A stretch of 64,000 nt of DNA from NCBI GenBank assembly GCA_937888715.1, contig CALARU010000235.1, positions 1-64,000 of the forward strand, given 5' to 3'. Below, in pieces: positions 47,044 to 55,893 of the stretch. The DNA comes from an uncultured Planctomycetaceae bacterium (GTDB lineage: Bacteria > Planctomycetota > Planctomycetia > Gemmatales > Gemmataceae). The translations under genes were made by a program, and so were the position numbers. Position 1 is the first letter of the stretch; each line of letters opens with the position of its first letter. The notes below the pieces were generated by a model. That model was not told where the DNA came from, did not search any database, and saw only the letters and a program-made list of their open reading frames with translations.

Positions 47044-48258
47044 TTACTCAAGAATCTTGGTAACAACGCCAGATCCAACAGTTCTGCCACCTTCACGAAT
47101 TGCAAAGCGGAGGCCTTCTTCCATAGCAATTGGGGAATCTGGCAAAAGTTGAACCACTAAACTTTTAACATTGTCACCAGGCATACACATTTCAACACCA
47201 GCAGGCAAAGTTACAGAGCCTGTAACATCAGTGGTGCGGAAATAGAATTGGGGACGATAGCCGCTGAAGAATGCGGTGTGCCTACCACCTTCTTCTTTGC
47301 TAAGCACATAGATTGAACATTCGAATTTGGTATGAATGTTGATACTGCCTGGCTTTGCAAGAACTTGGCCTCGTTCCACGCCATCGCGGTCAATACCACG
47401 AAGCAAAACACCAACATTGTCACCAGCTTGGCCTCTATCGAGGGTCTTCTGGAACATTTCGATGCCTGTGATAACGGTTTTCACTGGGTCTTTGCGGAGA
47501 CCTAGAAGTTCAACTTCATCACCAACTTTACAAGCACCGCGTTCGATACGGCCAGTAGCTACAGTACCACGACCTTTAATTGAAAACACATCTTCGATGC
47601 TCATCAAGAAAGGTTTGTCTTCTTCACGAATAGGGTCAGGAATATAGTTATCCAAGGCATCCATAAGGTCGTCGAGGCATTTGCCAGCGACATCGTCTTT
47701 GCCAGCAGAAAGCATAACGGGAAGTGAGCTACCACGAATGATCGGAATTTCGTCGCCTGGGTATTCGTACTTGTTAAGAAGTTCGCGGATTTCCATTTCG
47801 ACAAGTTCAAGAAGTTCTGGATCATCAACAAGATCTACTTTGTTGAGGTAAACGACAACTCTGGGCACACCGACTTGACGGGCGAGCAAAATATGTTCGC
47901 GCGTTTGGGGCATTGGGCCATCGTTTGCAGCAACCACAAGGATGGCACCATCCATTTGTGCTGCGCCAGTGATCATGTTTTTGATATAGTCAGCATGGCC
48001 TGGGCAATCGATGTGTGCATAGTGGCGTTTGTTGGTTTCGTATTCAACGTGTGCAACGGCGATGGTAACGGTTTTGAGATCATCGCGGACGGTACCGCCT
48101 TTAGCGATTTCCTTGTAATCCTTGAATTTCAGGACTTTATTGATGTGAGCTCGACGAGCAACAATTGCCGCCGTCGTGGTAGTTTTGCCATGATCAATAT
48201 GCCCAATGGTTCCAACATTAACATGGGGTTTATTACGATTGAAAATTTCCTTAGCCAT
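47044..48258 (-). CDS. tuf: Elongation factor Tu with divergent switch I
   Basis: 404 residues from the ATG at 48258 (GGAGG upstream); a GTG lies just before. P-loop GHIDHGKT (19-26), DCPGHAD (84-90), NKVD and the C-terminal barrels ([18 protein letters not shown]) are intact. Switch I is unusual: where nearly all bacterial EF-Tu read ARGITINTAHVEYET this protein has [15 protein letters not shown], preceded by [12 protein letters not shown]. The effector threonine is kept (T65), but Arg-Gly is replaced by Lys-Thr. It delivers aminoacyl-tRNA. I recall similar sequences in other planctomycetes. Preceded by four tRNA genes, as in the E. coli thrU-tyrU-glyT-thrT-tufB operon. Confidence 0.97.
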   Translation of the reverse strand: MAKEIFNRNKPHVNVGTIGHIDHGKTTTTAAIVARRAHINKVLKFKDYKEIAKGGTVRDDLKTVTIAVAHVEYETNKRHYAHIDCPGHADYIKNMITGAAQMDGAILVVAANDGPMPQTREHILLARQVGVPRVVVYLNKVDLVDDPELLELVEMEIRELLNKYEYPGDEIPIIRGSSLPVMLSAGKDDVAGKCLDDLMDALDNYIPDPIREEDKPFLMSIEDVFSIKGRGTVATGRIERGACKVGDEVELLGLRKDPVKTVITGIEMFQKTLDRGQAGDNVGVLLRGIDRDGVERGQVLAKPGSINIHTKFECSIYVLSKEEGGRHTAFFSGYRPQFYFRTTDVTGSVTLPAGVEMCMPGDNVKSLVVQLLPDSPIAMEEGLRFAIREGGRTVGSGVVTKILE

Positions 48259-48425
48259 CACGCCTCCGAAAGATCAAAATAAGGTTAACAAGGATGCCTA
48301 CAAAAGCCACATCCAAGATTCTAGGAAAAAACCAATAAAGTACACCTGTTATTTTTAAAAACAAGTGAACACCCAGTTTAAATACTGGATGAGTCATTGG
48401 TAGTAAGTGCCCGGACTTACTAAAT

Positions 48426-48497
<72 letters not shown>

Positions 48498-48524
48498 GTC
48501 GTGGAACTTTTTAGGGAACCACAA

Positions 48525-48595
48525 AGCGGGTGAGGAGAATCGAACTCCCATAGCCTGCGTGGAAGGCAGGTGCTCTGCCATTGAGCTACACCCGC
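48525..48595 (-). tRNA. tRNA-Gly (UCC)
   Basis: Acceptor GCGGGTG/CACCCGC, discriminator U, anticodon stem-loop CCTGC-CTTCCAC-GCAGG, T arm with GAGTTCGATTCTC. No CCA encoded. Confidence 0.94.
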
Positions 48596-48623
48596 ATGGC
48601 AGATAATCTTACAGAAATCTCAG

Positions 48624-48707
48624 TGGGTAGAGAGGGATTCGAACCCCCGTAGGACAAAGTCCGACAGATTTACAGTCTGTTGCCATTGGCCGCTCGGCCA
48701 CCTACCC
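48624..48707 (-). tRNA. tRNA-Tyr (GUA)
   Basis: 84 bases with a long variable arm (class II). Acceptor GGGTAGG/TCTACCC (one G-U), anticodon stem-loop ACAGA-CTGTAAA-TCTGT, discriminator A. No CCA encoded. Confidence 0.95.
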
Positions 48708-48835
48708 GGCCGAATTTTTCGCCTTAATATCAGAGCTATACTCACCCTTAATCAAGCATCTGAAGGCGCTAAAATTATTAACTAACAAATTTCTGCAAAA
48801 TACTCTTCAAAGCTATTCTTACAACTGCTCTACAG

Positions 48836-48907
48836 AGCTAGCGGAGGGACTTGAACCCTCAACCGCTGGTTTACAAAACCAGTGCTCTGCCATTGAGCTA
48901 CGCTAGC
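48836..48907 (-). tRNA. tRNA-Thr (UGU)
   Basis: Acceptor GCTAGCG/CGCTAGC, discriminator U, anticodon stem-loop CTGGT-TTTGTAA-ACCAG, T arm GAGGG-TTCAAGT-CCCTC. First gene of the tRNA-tuf operon. No CCA encoded. Confidence 0.95.
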
Positions 48908-48930
48908 ACGGCTAGCCTTGGAGAAAAGTA

Positions 48931-48959
48931 AATATAGGCCAGTTATTGCCTTAAGGCAA
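48931..48959 (-). promoter_or_regulatory. Promoter of the tRNA-tuf operon with overlapping palindrome
   Basis: On the minus strand TTGCCT (48954-48959) and TATATT (48931-48936) are 17 bases apart, about 25 bases before tRNA-Thr(UGU). TTGCCTTAAGGCAA (48946-48959), a perfect 14-bp palindrome, overlaps the -35 element and could be an operator. Sigma-70-like match is by eye. Confidence 0.55.
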
Positions 48960-49026
48960 GGTTAAAACTGTCTTCGGGGGCAATTACCTAAATATTTTTT
49001 GAAAAGATAAATGTTTTTGAGCGGAT

Positions 49027-49476
49027 TTAAGGTTTGGGTAATTTTTTGTATTGGAGTAAAACGCCATCGAAAGCAGGGTAAATTTTTATAGTTCTGCCAG
49101 AAAAGCCAGGAGAGGGGGGAATGGGTACGATTTCAAACGATTTTCCGGAATCTGTGCTGCGAAGGGGTACGAGCCAGAATTTATTTTGAGTTTCGGGTAA
49201 TTCCAGATTGTTAATTGTTACGATATCACCGACTTTTGGCGTTTTATCATTTAATGCGGAATAAAGCACTTCGGTGACTTGGGCAACAACAGTGTTTTCT
49301 TGCATAATGGGTTCGATAATCAAGTCGAGTTGAGAAGTTAGAAATTGTGGACGGGATAAGCGGACGGGTTTGCCATCCATGCCACGGGTAGTATGGATGA
49401 CCAAAAAGCCCAAATAGCAAATCCAAGACAAAAATAAAGTGAGGGCAAGAAGAAGCTTTAAACGGTTTGGCTTCAT
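49027..49476 (-). CDS. Membrane-anchored protein of unknown function
   Basis: 149 residues. One N-terminal helix (about 8-28, LLLALTLFLSWICYLGFLVI) with a basic start suggests a type II anchor, followed by an extracytoplasmic domain of about 115 residues that is beta-rich (KVGDIVTINNLELPETQNKF, KSFEIVPIPPSPGFSGRTIK). No family recognised. Its ATG overlaps the stop of the preceding Minf_1886 gene by four bases (ATGA), so the two are translated together. It is the last gene of the ricT operon. Confidence 0.7.
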   Translation of the reverse strand: MKPNRLKLLLALTLFLSWICYLGFLVIHTTRGMDGKPVRLSRPQFLTSQLDLIIEPIMQENTVVAQVTEVLYSALNDKTPKVGDIVTINNLELPETQNKFWLVPLRSTDSGKSFEIVPIPPSPGFSGRTIKIYPAFDGVLLQYKKLPKP

Positions 49477-49895
49477 CGTGCTCGCTCGTTTTCGGGCCTA
49501 AAAGCGATCACATAATCATGCATAAGACCAGTTTCAATATCGAAAATATCTTCAAAATCATCCATGGAGTCATTTTCTGTTTTGCTCATGAGTCCAATTT
49601 CGACAAGATTGAAAACCATGTTCCCGAAGTCACCGGTTTTTTTTATTCCCCATTGATTGAAAACACACCGGGCCATGAGGCCGAATTCATCAAGGGCAAA
49701 TTTTCGCACCCCTTCGATCAATTGCTTGCCTGAAACATGGTGCTCTTTGGCAGGTTCTTCGCCTTCGGGGGGCTTTATTTTTCCGAGTGTTTTTTGGGTG
49801 TATGCGAGTGCTTGAAAAAGAAACTCATAAGCTTCGTAGGGAAACCTAGGGTCTTTTTTTATGATTTCGTGGATTTTCGGATGATAAGAACCCAT
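49473..49895 (-). CDS. Minf_1886 family protein (planctomycete/verrucomicrobial conserved)
   Basis: 140 residues. The pattern RFPYEAYEFLFQALAYTQK, then HHVSGKQLIEGVRKFALDEF, GLMARCVFNQWGIKKTGDFG and NMVFNLVEIGLMSKTENDSM matches the small conserved family called Minf_1886, found mainly in Planctomycetes, Verrucomicrobia and relatives. The function is unknown; no catalytic residues seen. Cytoplasmic. It lies between ricT and an anchored unknown protein, overlapping the latter by four bases. Confidence 0.8.
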   Translation of the reverse strand: MGSYHPKIHEIIKKDPRFPYEAYEFLFQALAYTQKTLGKIKPPEGEEPAKEHHVSGKQLIEGVRKFALDEFGLMARCVFNQWGIKKTGDFGNMVFNLVEIGLMSKTENDSMDDFEDIFDIETGLMHDYVIAFRPENERAR

Positions 49896-49919
49896 GTCTT
49901 TTATTTATTCCATAAGTGT

Positions 49920-50729
49920 TTAATTTGCAGAAGTTTTAATAACTTCTGAATGCATGATGGATATTCTACGGCCATCTTCAAACTCTACCAGAAGCCTGCG
50001 CGAGAGAATTTCCTGTGCTAAAACCCTGCCTTTACCTTTTTCAGTTGTTATCAAAGTTCCAACATCAGGAAGTTCTTTCTGATGAAGATCATATACATCT
50101 TGTTCGAATCGAAGGCAACATTTTAACCTGCCGCACCTTCCTGAAATTTTTGCTGGATCGAGGGATGCTTTTTGCATGCGAGCCATTTTCATGGAAACCG
50201 GAGGCATTTCGATCATGTGAGAGTTGCAGCAGACGGGTTTTCCGCAATCCCCAAAGTCTGCAAGAAGCTTGGCTTCATCGCGGGCGCCTATCTGCCTCAT
50301 TTCAATGCGCGTTTGAAATTCCCGGGCAAGGTCTTTTACCAAATCTCGGAAGTCGATTCTGCTTTCGGAAAGGTAATAAAAGATAAGCCTTTCAGCGCCA
50401 AAAAGAAGCTCGGCATCAACCATTGCAAGTTGGATGCCCCGTTTTTCAGAGAGAGAGGCGCAGGTTTCGAGGGCCTTGGCTTCCAGTTTTTTGTTTTGTG
50501 CTATTCGTTGGATATCTTGGGGGGTTGCCTCCCTCACAATGGTTCCAACGGTCGAATCTATAAGCCATTTAAGGGTGTTTTCGTTGGATTCGCAAAGAAT
50601 TTCGCCAGATTCCTGGCCTCGTGGGGTTTGAAGGATAACGGTAGCGCCCTTAACATAAGTTGTGTGGGCCGCATCATATTCCCCCATCAAGCGCATAGCG
50701 CCATGCCTGACGATCCATTTTATTGCCAT
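49920..50729 (-). CDS. ricT: RicT/PSP1-domain protein (YaaT-like)
   Basis: 269 residues from the ATG at 50729; the frame runs to 50813 but the extra part is not family-like. The PSP1 domain has FRDLVKDLAREFQTRIEMRQ and two cysteine clusters, CGKPVCC (162, 167, 168) and CGRLKCC (199, 204, 205), in the same spacing as the Fe-S ligands of Bacillus RicT. In Bacillus it acts in a complex with RicA and RicF that modulates RNase Y. Neither partner is seen in this window. First gene of a three-gene operon. Confidence 0.9.
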   Translation of the reverse strand: MAIKWIVRHGAMRLMGEYDAAHTTYVKGATVILQTPRGQESGEILCESNENTLKWLIDSTVGTIVREATPQDIQRIAQNKKLEAKALETCASLSEKRGIQLAMVDAELLFGAERLIFYYLSESRIDFRDLVKDLAREFQTRIEMRQIGARDEAKLLADFGDCGKPVCCNSHMIEMPPVSMKMARMQKASLDPAKISGRCGRLKCCLRFEQDVYDLHQKELPDVGTLITTEKGKGRVLAQEILSRRLLVEFEDGRRISIMHSEVIKTSAN

Positions 50730-50859
50730 GACAAAAATGTTCCAAAAGTGATTTATCAAGGCTAAACAACAATGTATTAAATACGACTTATTAAATTCAA
50801 GATAACACAGCATAGCAGGAATGTTTTAGAGTGCCTGTTATGCTTCAAATATAATTTAA

Positions 50860-53800
50860 TTAATGGTTAAATTGAAAAGCCTTTGAGTTTAGTAATGCCC
50901 AAACGAGGTCTTGGGCCCCGATCTGCCTTTTATCGATAGGTTTTCCAAAGGAAGAGATATTGTTTTGCAGACGGATCAACTCTGTATCCTGAGCACGGAA
51001 TGCAGCTAAAATTGCGTTTATTTGCATGGGATTTCGTTTAGTTGGCTCTAATTGGAAAATTTTAACAAGTTCGGATTCTGCCCCGAATGGTTGAACCTGA
51101 CCAGGGGATTTCGTGAGAGAAATCCTGAATCTTCCCAGAGTATGCTGGGTGCCAAAATTTTGGATAAGGGTGATTGTTAGCTCACCTTTATCTTTAAATA
51201 GTGCTGGGCTTTGAATTTGAAAATAAGCGGAATTTGCTTTTCCAAACTCGGGTGAAATAGCCCACCCAGTGGTTAAATTATTATCAATAGCTTTTGCGAT
51301 TGGGAAAGTCGGTTGGTTAAAAGTGGACTTTGGATTTGTAAGGGGCAGAGGTGCAGGTTTCTGCCCTTCTAGGTTAAAAGTAGCTTTAAATTCGTTGAGA
51401 ACAAAGTTGCCATTGGGCGCCCGACCCGGCCCCTTAGTCGGCAGGGTGTCGTGAGGTAACACTTCAAGCAAAATGCCCGTCCAAGCGTGTTTATCGACTG
51501 GAATTTTTACAGTGATGGTTTCTTGGAGTGGATTTTCGCCGCTGGCAAGAAAGCTTCCATCATCGAGTTTGGTTAATTTAGCTTTAGATTTCGCAGAGGC
51601 AGTAGCGGCTTTGATGTTTTCCCACTCTGCAATTTTGGTATAGGATTTTTCCCACTGGTCTAAGCGTTGGGTTTCACTTTTCTTGTAAATATTGAGGGCT
51701 TCTGTTCTGCGATTAAATTCTTCCACCATGGTTTGGAAATCAGGTTCGCCATCTTTGAGGGCTTTTAAGCCTGCATTGATTTCGGGCTGAGTTGGAGGCC
51801 TGTTTAAAACGCTGAGAAACAATTCTTCAATTAGTTTTGAGTCATCTTTTTGGGTGCCTAGAAGTTTAGCGATAAGGTTATTTGGGTCGCGAACTGCATC
51901 GCCGATAACTGGGCCATTCACCAAGCTTAAAACGGGCCCAAGCATCATGGAGGAAGATCTTTCACATTCGCAAGCACTTTGGCGTGGGGGCTTACCAAAC
52001 AATTGAAAGAACCCGCCACCAACATCAACGGAAGCATCAACTAATTGTGCAGCTCTGGTGCCAGCAGGAACTCCAGGGAGCTTGGTGATAGAGCCAGTTG
52101 CGCGGTGAATGGAATCAAAGAGAACCTCGGCAGGCAGCCTGCGAGCCAAAGCGTGAGAGAAATTTGACTCATCATCTTTGTTCCAATCATTGGTTTGAAC
52201 AGAAAGCTGATAAACCCGTGATTTGCAAATAAGCTTGACGATATGCTGGATGTTAAAATCGCTTTGAATGAATTCTGAGGCGAGTTTTTCAAGGAGTTTG
52301 GGGTTTGAAGAAGGATTTCCGGCTCGGATATCGTCAATCGGTTCAATAAAGCCAACGCCCATTAAGTAGGCCCATTGCCTGTTGACAAAGCTGCGGGCAA
52401 AATAAGGATTTTCTTTAGAAGTTACCCAGTGGGCCAACTGCTGTCTTCTGCTCGAGTTGTCTGCCGCTTTGTCTTTTAAAGCGAAAGGGAATTGAGGTTG
52501 TGCAACCAATCCCGTTCGTTCGTGTTTCATTTCCCCAGATTTAGAATCTTGGATCACTTCAACAAGAGGTTGGGCCCCTTCAACAGCACTGCCACCGACT
52601 TTTTGGCCTTTGTATTTTTGGTCTTCCACCCTTGATATTTGGGCAAAGTAAGCCGAAAGTTGGTAATACTGGTCTTGGGTCCAGCGCTCGAATGGATGGT
52701 CGTGGCATTTGTTGCAATTAAATCGGACGCCCAGAAATAGGTGGGTGCTATTTTCTGCAGCAGCAGCGGGGTCGCGCAATATTTTAAAGTAGCTTGCTGC
52801 GGGGTTTTCCAAATTCGATCCCGAACTGGTGAGTATATCGCTGGCAAATTTGTTGTAGGGTTTGTTGGTAGCGATTAAATCACGAATGTAACTATAAAGC
52901 TTGGCTGCGCCTTGATCGCCCAAATACAATTTGTTGACTTGTAAAAGATCGGCCCATTTGTTTGTCCAATGTTCAATGTAATCGGGTGAGCCAACGAGTT
53001 TGTCAATCACTTCGTCGCGCTTAACCTTGCTATCGCGTTTGTCTGCAAGAAAAGTTTTTACAGCTTCAGAAGTTGGGGGCAGGCCTGTAAGATCAAGGGT
53101 GATTCTGCGCAGAAACTCGGTGTCACTGCATAGCCCACTAGGTAGGACTTTGATGGATTGAAGTTTTTCGTAAACCAAGTGATCAATGAAGTTGTTTTCG
53201 ATCTGCGGTTCCCATTTAAAATTCTTGCGATCGCCCATGATAATAAAAGTAGAGGCTGCATAATTACCTTCAAATCTTGCAAGAACCGTGGCTTCTCCCC
53301 TTCTTAAGCCTTGCACTACGCCGTTCTTTTCTACAAGCGCTGCTTCAATATTGCTGCTTTCAAGAAATGCTTCAGCAGTAACATCTCGGCTGGTGTTGTC
53401 TGGGTAGAAAGCTTTAACAAGCATTTGTTGTTTCATGCCTGGAAGTGGAAGTACGAAATCTTTAGGGAAGACTTCGATTCTGGAAACCTTAGGGGTGGAA
53501 GGATCAAACTTAACGCCTTCGGCAATCCATTTGCGGAGGATTTCGTAGGTTCGGTCGCCTGGCTGAATGACAGATCCGCCAGCATGAGGGGTCTGCCCCG
53601 AGGCTTTAAGCAGCATAAGGCTAGAATCTGGAGCAGCTCGGTTAAATCTTCGTCCCTCAAGATCATCGGTAAGTGATCTGTGATCAAAAAGTGAATCGTA
53701 GCCACGAAGGCTTAATTTAAAGCCATTTTTTCCTTCAGCAGAACCATGGCAGGTGCCTTGATTGCAACCCGTTCGGGCAAGGAGAGGCATCACATCGTTG

Positions 53801-54204
53801 ATAAAGCTGGTGGGTGCCAGGCTTTTAGTTTGAGAAATTTTGATGGGAATGGAAATACTCTGCCCATCAAAAGAGGCTGAAATCATGCCTGTGCCATCTT
53901 TGAGAGGAGAAATAATGCCCGAGGGGGAAATTTTGACTAGATCTTCGGGAACAGTCCATTTTCCAATGCGGGTGAGGTCAGCATTATCGCCCGTGCTTAA
54001 AATGCCCGTCAGTAAAACTTGGGAATAAGAGAAAGGGCCAACAAGGTCGAGAGAAAGGGGGGTGATAAAGATTTTTTCAACTTTAGCACCGGCGGGCAGC
54101 TTTTCGGGCTCTTGCGCTTGGCTTAGATTTGCCTGAGTAAAAAAAAGCATTACTAGGGTAAATGTAGCGGTCATGGTTATATTTTTGGGGAAACGATTAT
54201 TCAT
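50860..54204 (-). CDS. Large Ig-like/PSCyt-DUF1549-DUF1553 secreted protein
   Basis: 1114 residues. A signal peptide (about 1-30, ending LSQAQ) is followed by a bacterial Ig-like (Big2) region (about 40-125), a PSCyt-type segment with CNQGTCHG (C147, C152, H153; four residues between the cysteines instead of two), a second Ig-like region (about 240-325), DUF1549 (about 335-540, with CNKCHDHPF at 497), and DUF1553 (about 590-830; SFVNRQWAYLMGVGF, KSRVYQLS, RRLPAEVLFDSIH). The C-terminus holds a helical and a beta-rich part. Extracytoplasmic; substrate unknown. Downstream of the PSCyt1-WD40 gene by 36 bases, likely one operon. Confidence 0.87.
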   Translation of the reverse strand: MNNRFPKNITMTATFTLVMLFFTQANLSQAQEPEKLPAGAKVEKIFITPLSLDLVGPFSYSQVLLTGILSTGDNADLTRIGKWTVPEDLVKISPSGIISPLKDGTGMISASFDGQSISIPIKISQTKSLAPTSFINDVMPLLARTGCNQGTCHGSAEGKNGFKLSLRGYDSLFDHRSLTDDLEGRRFNRAAPDSSLMLLKASGQTPHAGGSVIQPGDRTYEILRKWIAEGVKFDPSTPKVSRIEVFPKDFVLPLPGMKQQMLVKAFYPDNTSRDVTAEAFLESSNIEAALVEKNGVVQGLRRGEATVLARFEGNYAASTFIIMGDRKNFKWEPQIENNFIDHLVYEKLQSIKVLPSGLCSDTEFLRRITLDLTGLPPTSEAVKTFLADKRDSKVKRDEVIDKLVGSPDYIEHWTNKWADLLQVNKLYLGDQGAAKLYSYIRDLIATNKPYNKFASDILTSSGSNLENPAASYFKILRDPAAAAENSTHLFLGVRFNCNKCHDHPFERWTQDQYYQLSAYFAQISRVEDQKYKGQKVGGSAVEGAQPLVEVIQDSKSGEMKHERTGLVAQPQFPFALKDKAADNSSRRQQLAHWVTSKENPYFARSFVNRQWAYLMGVGFIEPIDDIRAGNPSSNPKLLEKLASEFIQSDFNIQHIVKLICKSRVYQLSVQTNDWNKDDESNFSHALARRLPAEVLFDSIHRATGSITKLPGVPAGTRAAQLVDASVDVGGGFFQLFGKPPRQSACECERSSSMMLGPVLSLVNGPVIGDAVRDPNNLIAKLLGTQKDDSKLIEELFLSVLNRPPTQPEINAGLKALKDGEPDFQTMVEEFNRRTEALNIYKKSETQRLDQWEKSYTKIAEWENIKAATASAKSKAKLTKLDDGSFLASGENPLQETITVKIPVDKHAWTGILLEVLPHDTLPTKGPGRAPNGNFVLNEFKATFNLEGQKPAPLPLTNPKSTFNQPTFPIAKAIDNNLTTGWAISPEFGKANSAYFQIQSPALFKDKGELTITLIQNFGTQHTLGRFRISLTKSPGQVQPFGAESELVKIFQLEPTKRNPMQINAILAAFRAQDTELIRLQNNISSFGKPIDKRQIGAQDLVWALLNSKAFQFNH

Positions 54205-54240
54205 ATTTACAATCTCCTGAAAGCAGGCTTCGTAGGTGTT

Positions 54241-55704
54241 TTAGTTTTTACTAACTGTAATTGGTACTGGAACGAATTCTTTTTCTTTTTCCCCGGTGGG
54301 AACTTTGAACAATTTAACAGTACCATCAAATCCAGCGGCTGCGATTTTTGTGCCATCTGGCGTGAAAGCTAAGGAATAGATGGGGGTTAGCCCGGTTTCA
54401 ATTCGGGTTACTACCTTGCCATCCTCTGCCTGATAAACTTTAATAAATCCGTTACCATCCAAGCTGCTTCCCGCTGCGAATAAAGCGCCATTTTTGTCGA
54501 AACAAGTGGCATAAATCCTGCCTGAAATGGCCTCGTACTCACGCACTTTATTGGCATCATCACCGATGACACGCTTGGTAACCCGGTGCATTTTGTATAG
54601 CCTTGGAATGCCGTCGGATCCCCCTATTAAGAGTTCTTCATAAACTTTTTCTGCAGCATCGGTACCCTCAGCACCTTTAACCATGGTTTTATCTTTACGG
54701 GGACGGACAGAAACAGTTTGAAGTCCGCCTTTAAGGGCTCCGGGGGTGATGCTGGTGATATTGTCGATAAAGCGTTGGGTTGCAATTTCGGTTAGTTTCA
54801 TGGAGCGATCTCTGCTAATGGAAGCCAGAAAAAGCCCATCGCGGGAAAAAGCAGTACCCAGAACCCAATCGGTGTGGGCGCCTTGATAAAGGATTTGTTT
54901 GCCCGTCGTAGCGTCGATTGCCCGAACGGAGTTGTCGGCGCAGCCATAGGCGATTTTTGAGCCATCTGGGGACCAGCTAACCCCATAAATGGTGTCAAAA
55001 GTTGAAGGGGCGGAAAGGGCGAGCTTTTTCTTGGCAACATCCCAGACTTGGATTTCTCCAAAACGGCCAGGCGAGCCAGCAGCCGCTGCAATTTGTTTGC
55101 CATCCGGTGAAAACGCAAGAGATTCGATTCTTTCTGCAAGGCCGATAAGCCTTCCTAGAATTTCGGATCCATCGGCTTTGTGCAGAATGATTTCATGGTA
55201 ACCAGAAACGGCTAAGATTTGGCCATCTGGAGAGAAATCGATTGAAGTGATTACAGGTGGGAGTGAGTAAATCGGAGGATGTTCTGGGTCAACAAGTTTC
55301 TTGGCGGATTTAGGTGAATCGTCCTTGGCGCCTTCTGAAATCCATTTGCGAACCAGTTCCGTTTGATCCTTGGTTAAAGGATCCTTTCCTTTGGGCATTT
55401 CGGCTTTTTGGTCTGCATGGGCAATCATAACTTGGTAAATGTTACTTTTTGTTGGGTCTCCCGAGACGATTTGAACTTTGTCTCGGTCTCCCTTTAAAAA
55501 TAAAGAGGGATAGTCAATCATCATATAGCTGCCTTGAACTTTTGCTGGTTGGTGGCAACCCTGACAGTTTTGTTGGAAAATCGGCCTAATATCTTTGAAA
55601 TAACTTGTGAGGGTGTTTGTTTTGACTTTATCTTCTGCAGCAATTATGCTTTGAGGCAGAATCAAGGCAAGAAATGCCAGAGGTAATGTTAGGGGTGGTT
55701 TCAT
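54241..55704 (-). CDS. PSCyt1 plus WD40 beta-propeller protein
   Basis: 487 residues from the ATG at 55704 (MKPPLTLPLAFLALILPQS), a signal peptide; the frame extends to 55806 without support. PSCyt1 heme domain at about 25-125 with CQGCH (about 46-50) and MPKGKDPLTKDQTELVRKWI. The remainder forms WD40-type blades with recurring FSPDGQ and FTPDGTKIAAAG motifs. Such proteins in planctomycetes accompany DUF1549/DUF1553 genes, as here. The propeller is probably a protein-interaction platform; electron transfer through the heme is inferred. Confidence 0.87.
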   Translation of the reverse strand: MKPPLTLPLAFLALILPQSIIAAEDKVKTNTLTSYFKDIRPIFQQNCQGCHQPAKVQGSYMMIDYPSLFLKGDRDKVQIVSGDPTKSNIYQVMIAHADQKAEMPKGKDPLTKDQTELVRKWISEGAKDDSPKSAKKLVDPEHPPIYSLPPVITSIDFSPDGQILAVSGYHEIILHKADGSEILGRLIGLAERIESLAFSPDGKQIAAAAGSPGRFGEIQVWDVAKKKLALSAPSTFDTIYGVSWSPDGSKIAYGCADNSVRAIDATTGKQILYQGAHTDWVLGTAFSRDGLFLASISRDRSMKLTEIATQRFIDNITSITPGALKGGLQTVSVRPRKDKTMVKGAEGTDAAEKVYEELLIGGSDGIPRLYKMHRVTKRVIGDDANKVREYEAISGRIYATCFDKNGALFAAGSSLDGNGFIKVYQAEDGKVVTRIETGLTPIYSLAFTPDGTKIAAAGFDGTVKLFKVPTGEKEKEFVPVPITVSKN

Positions 55705-55893
55705 GTTCAATTCGGGTTCTACCAGAAAATTTAGTGGGTTGTCAAAAACCTTTTGGAAGGAATAACCATACCTATATTGGCAATAAAAAACCATTTCTGC
55801 AAGCAAGATATCTGAAAAGCGGTATTGCTATACGCAAAAGTATTGTGAATCCTTGTTAGTATTGTAGATAACCAAAGGTTTTAGGGGATAGTC

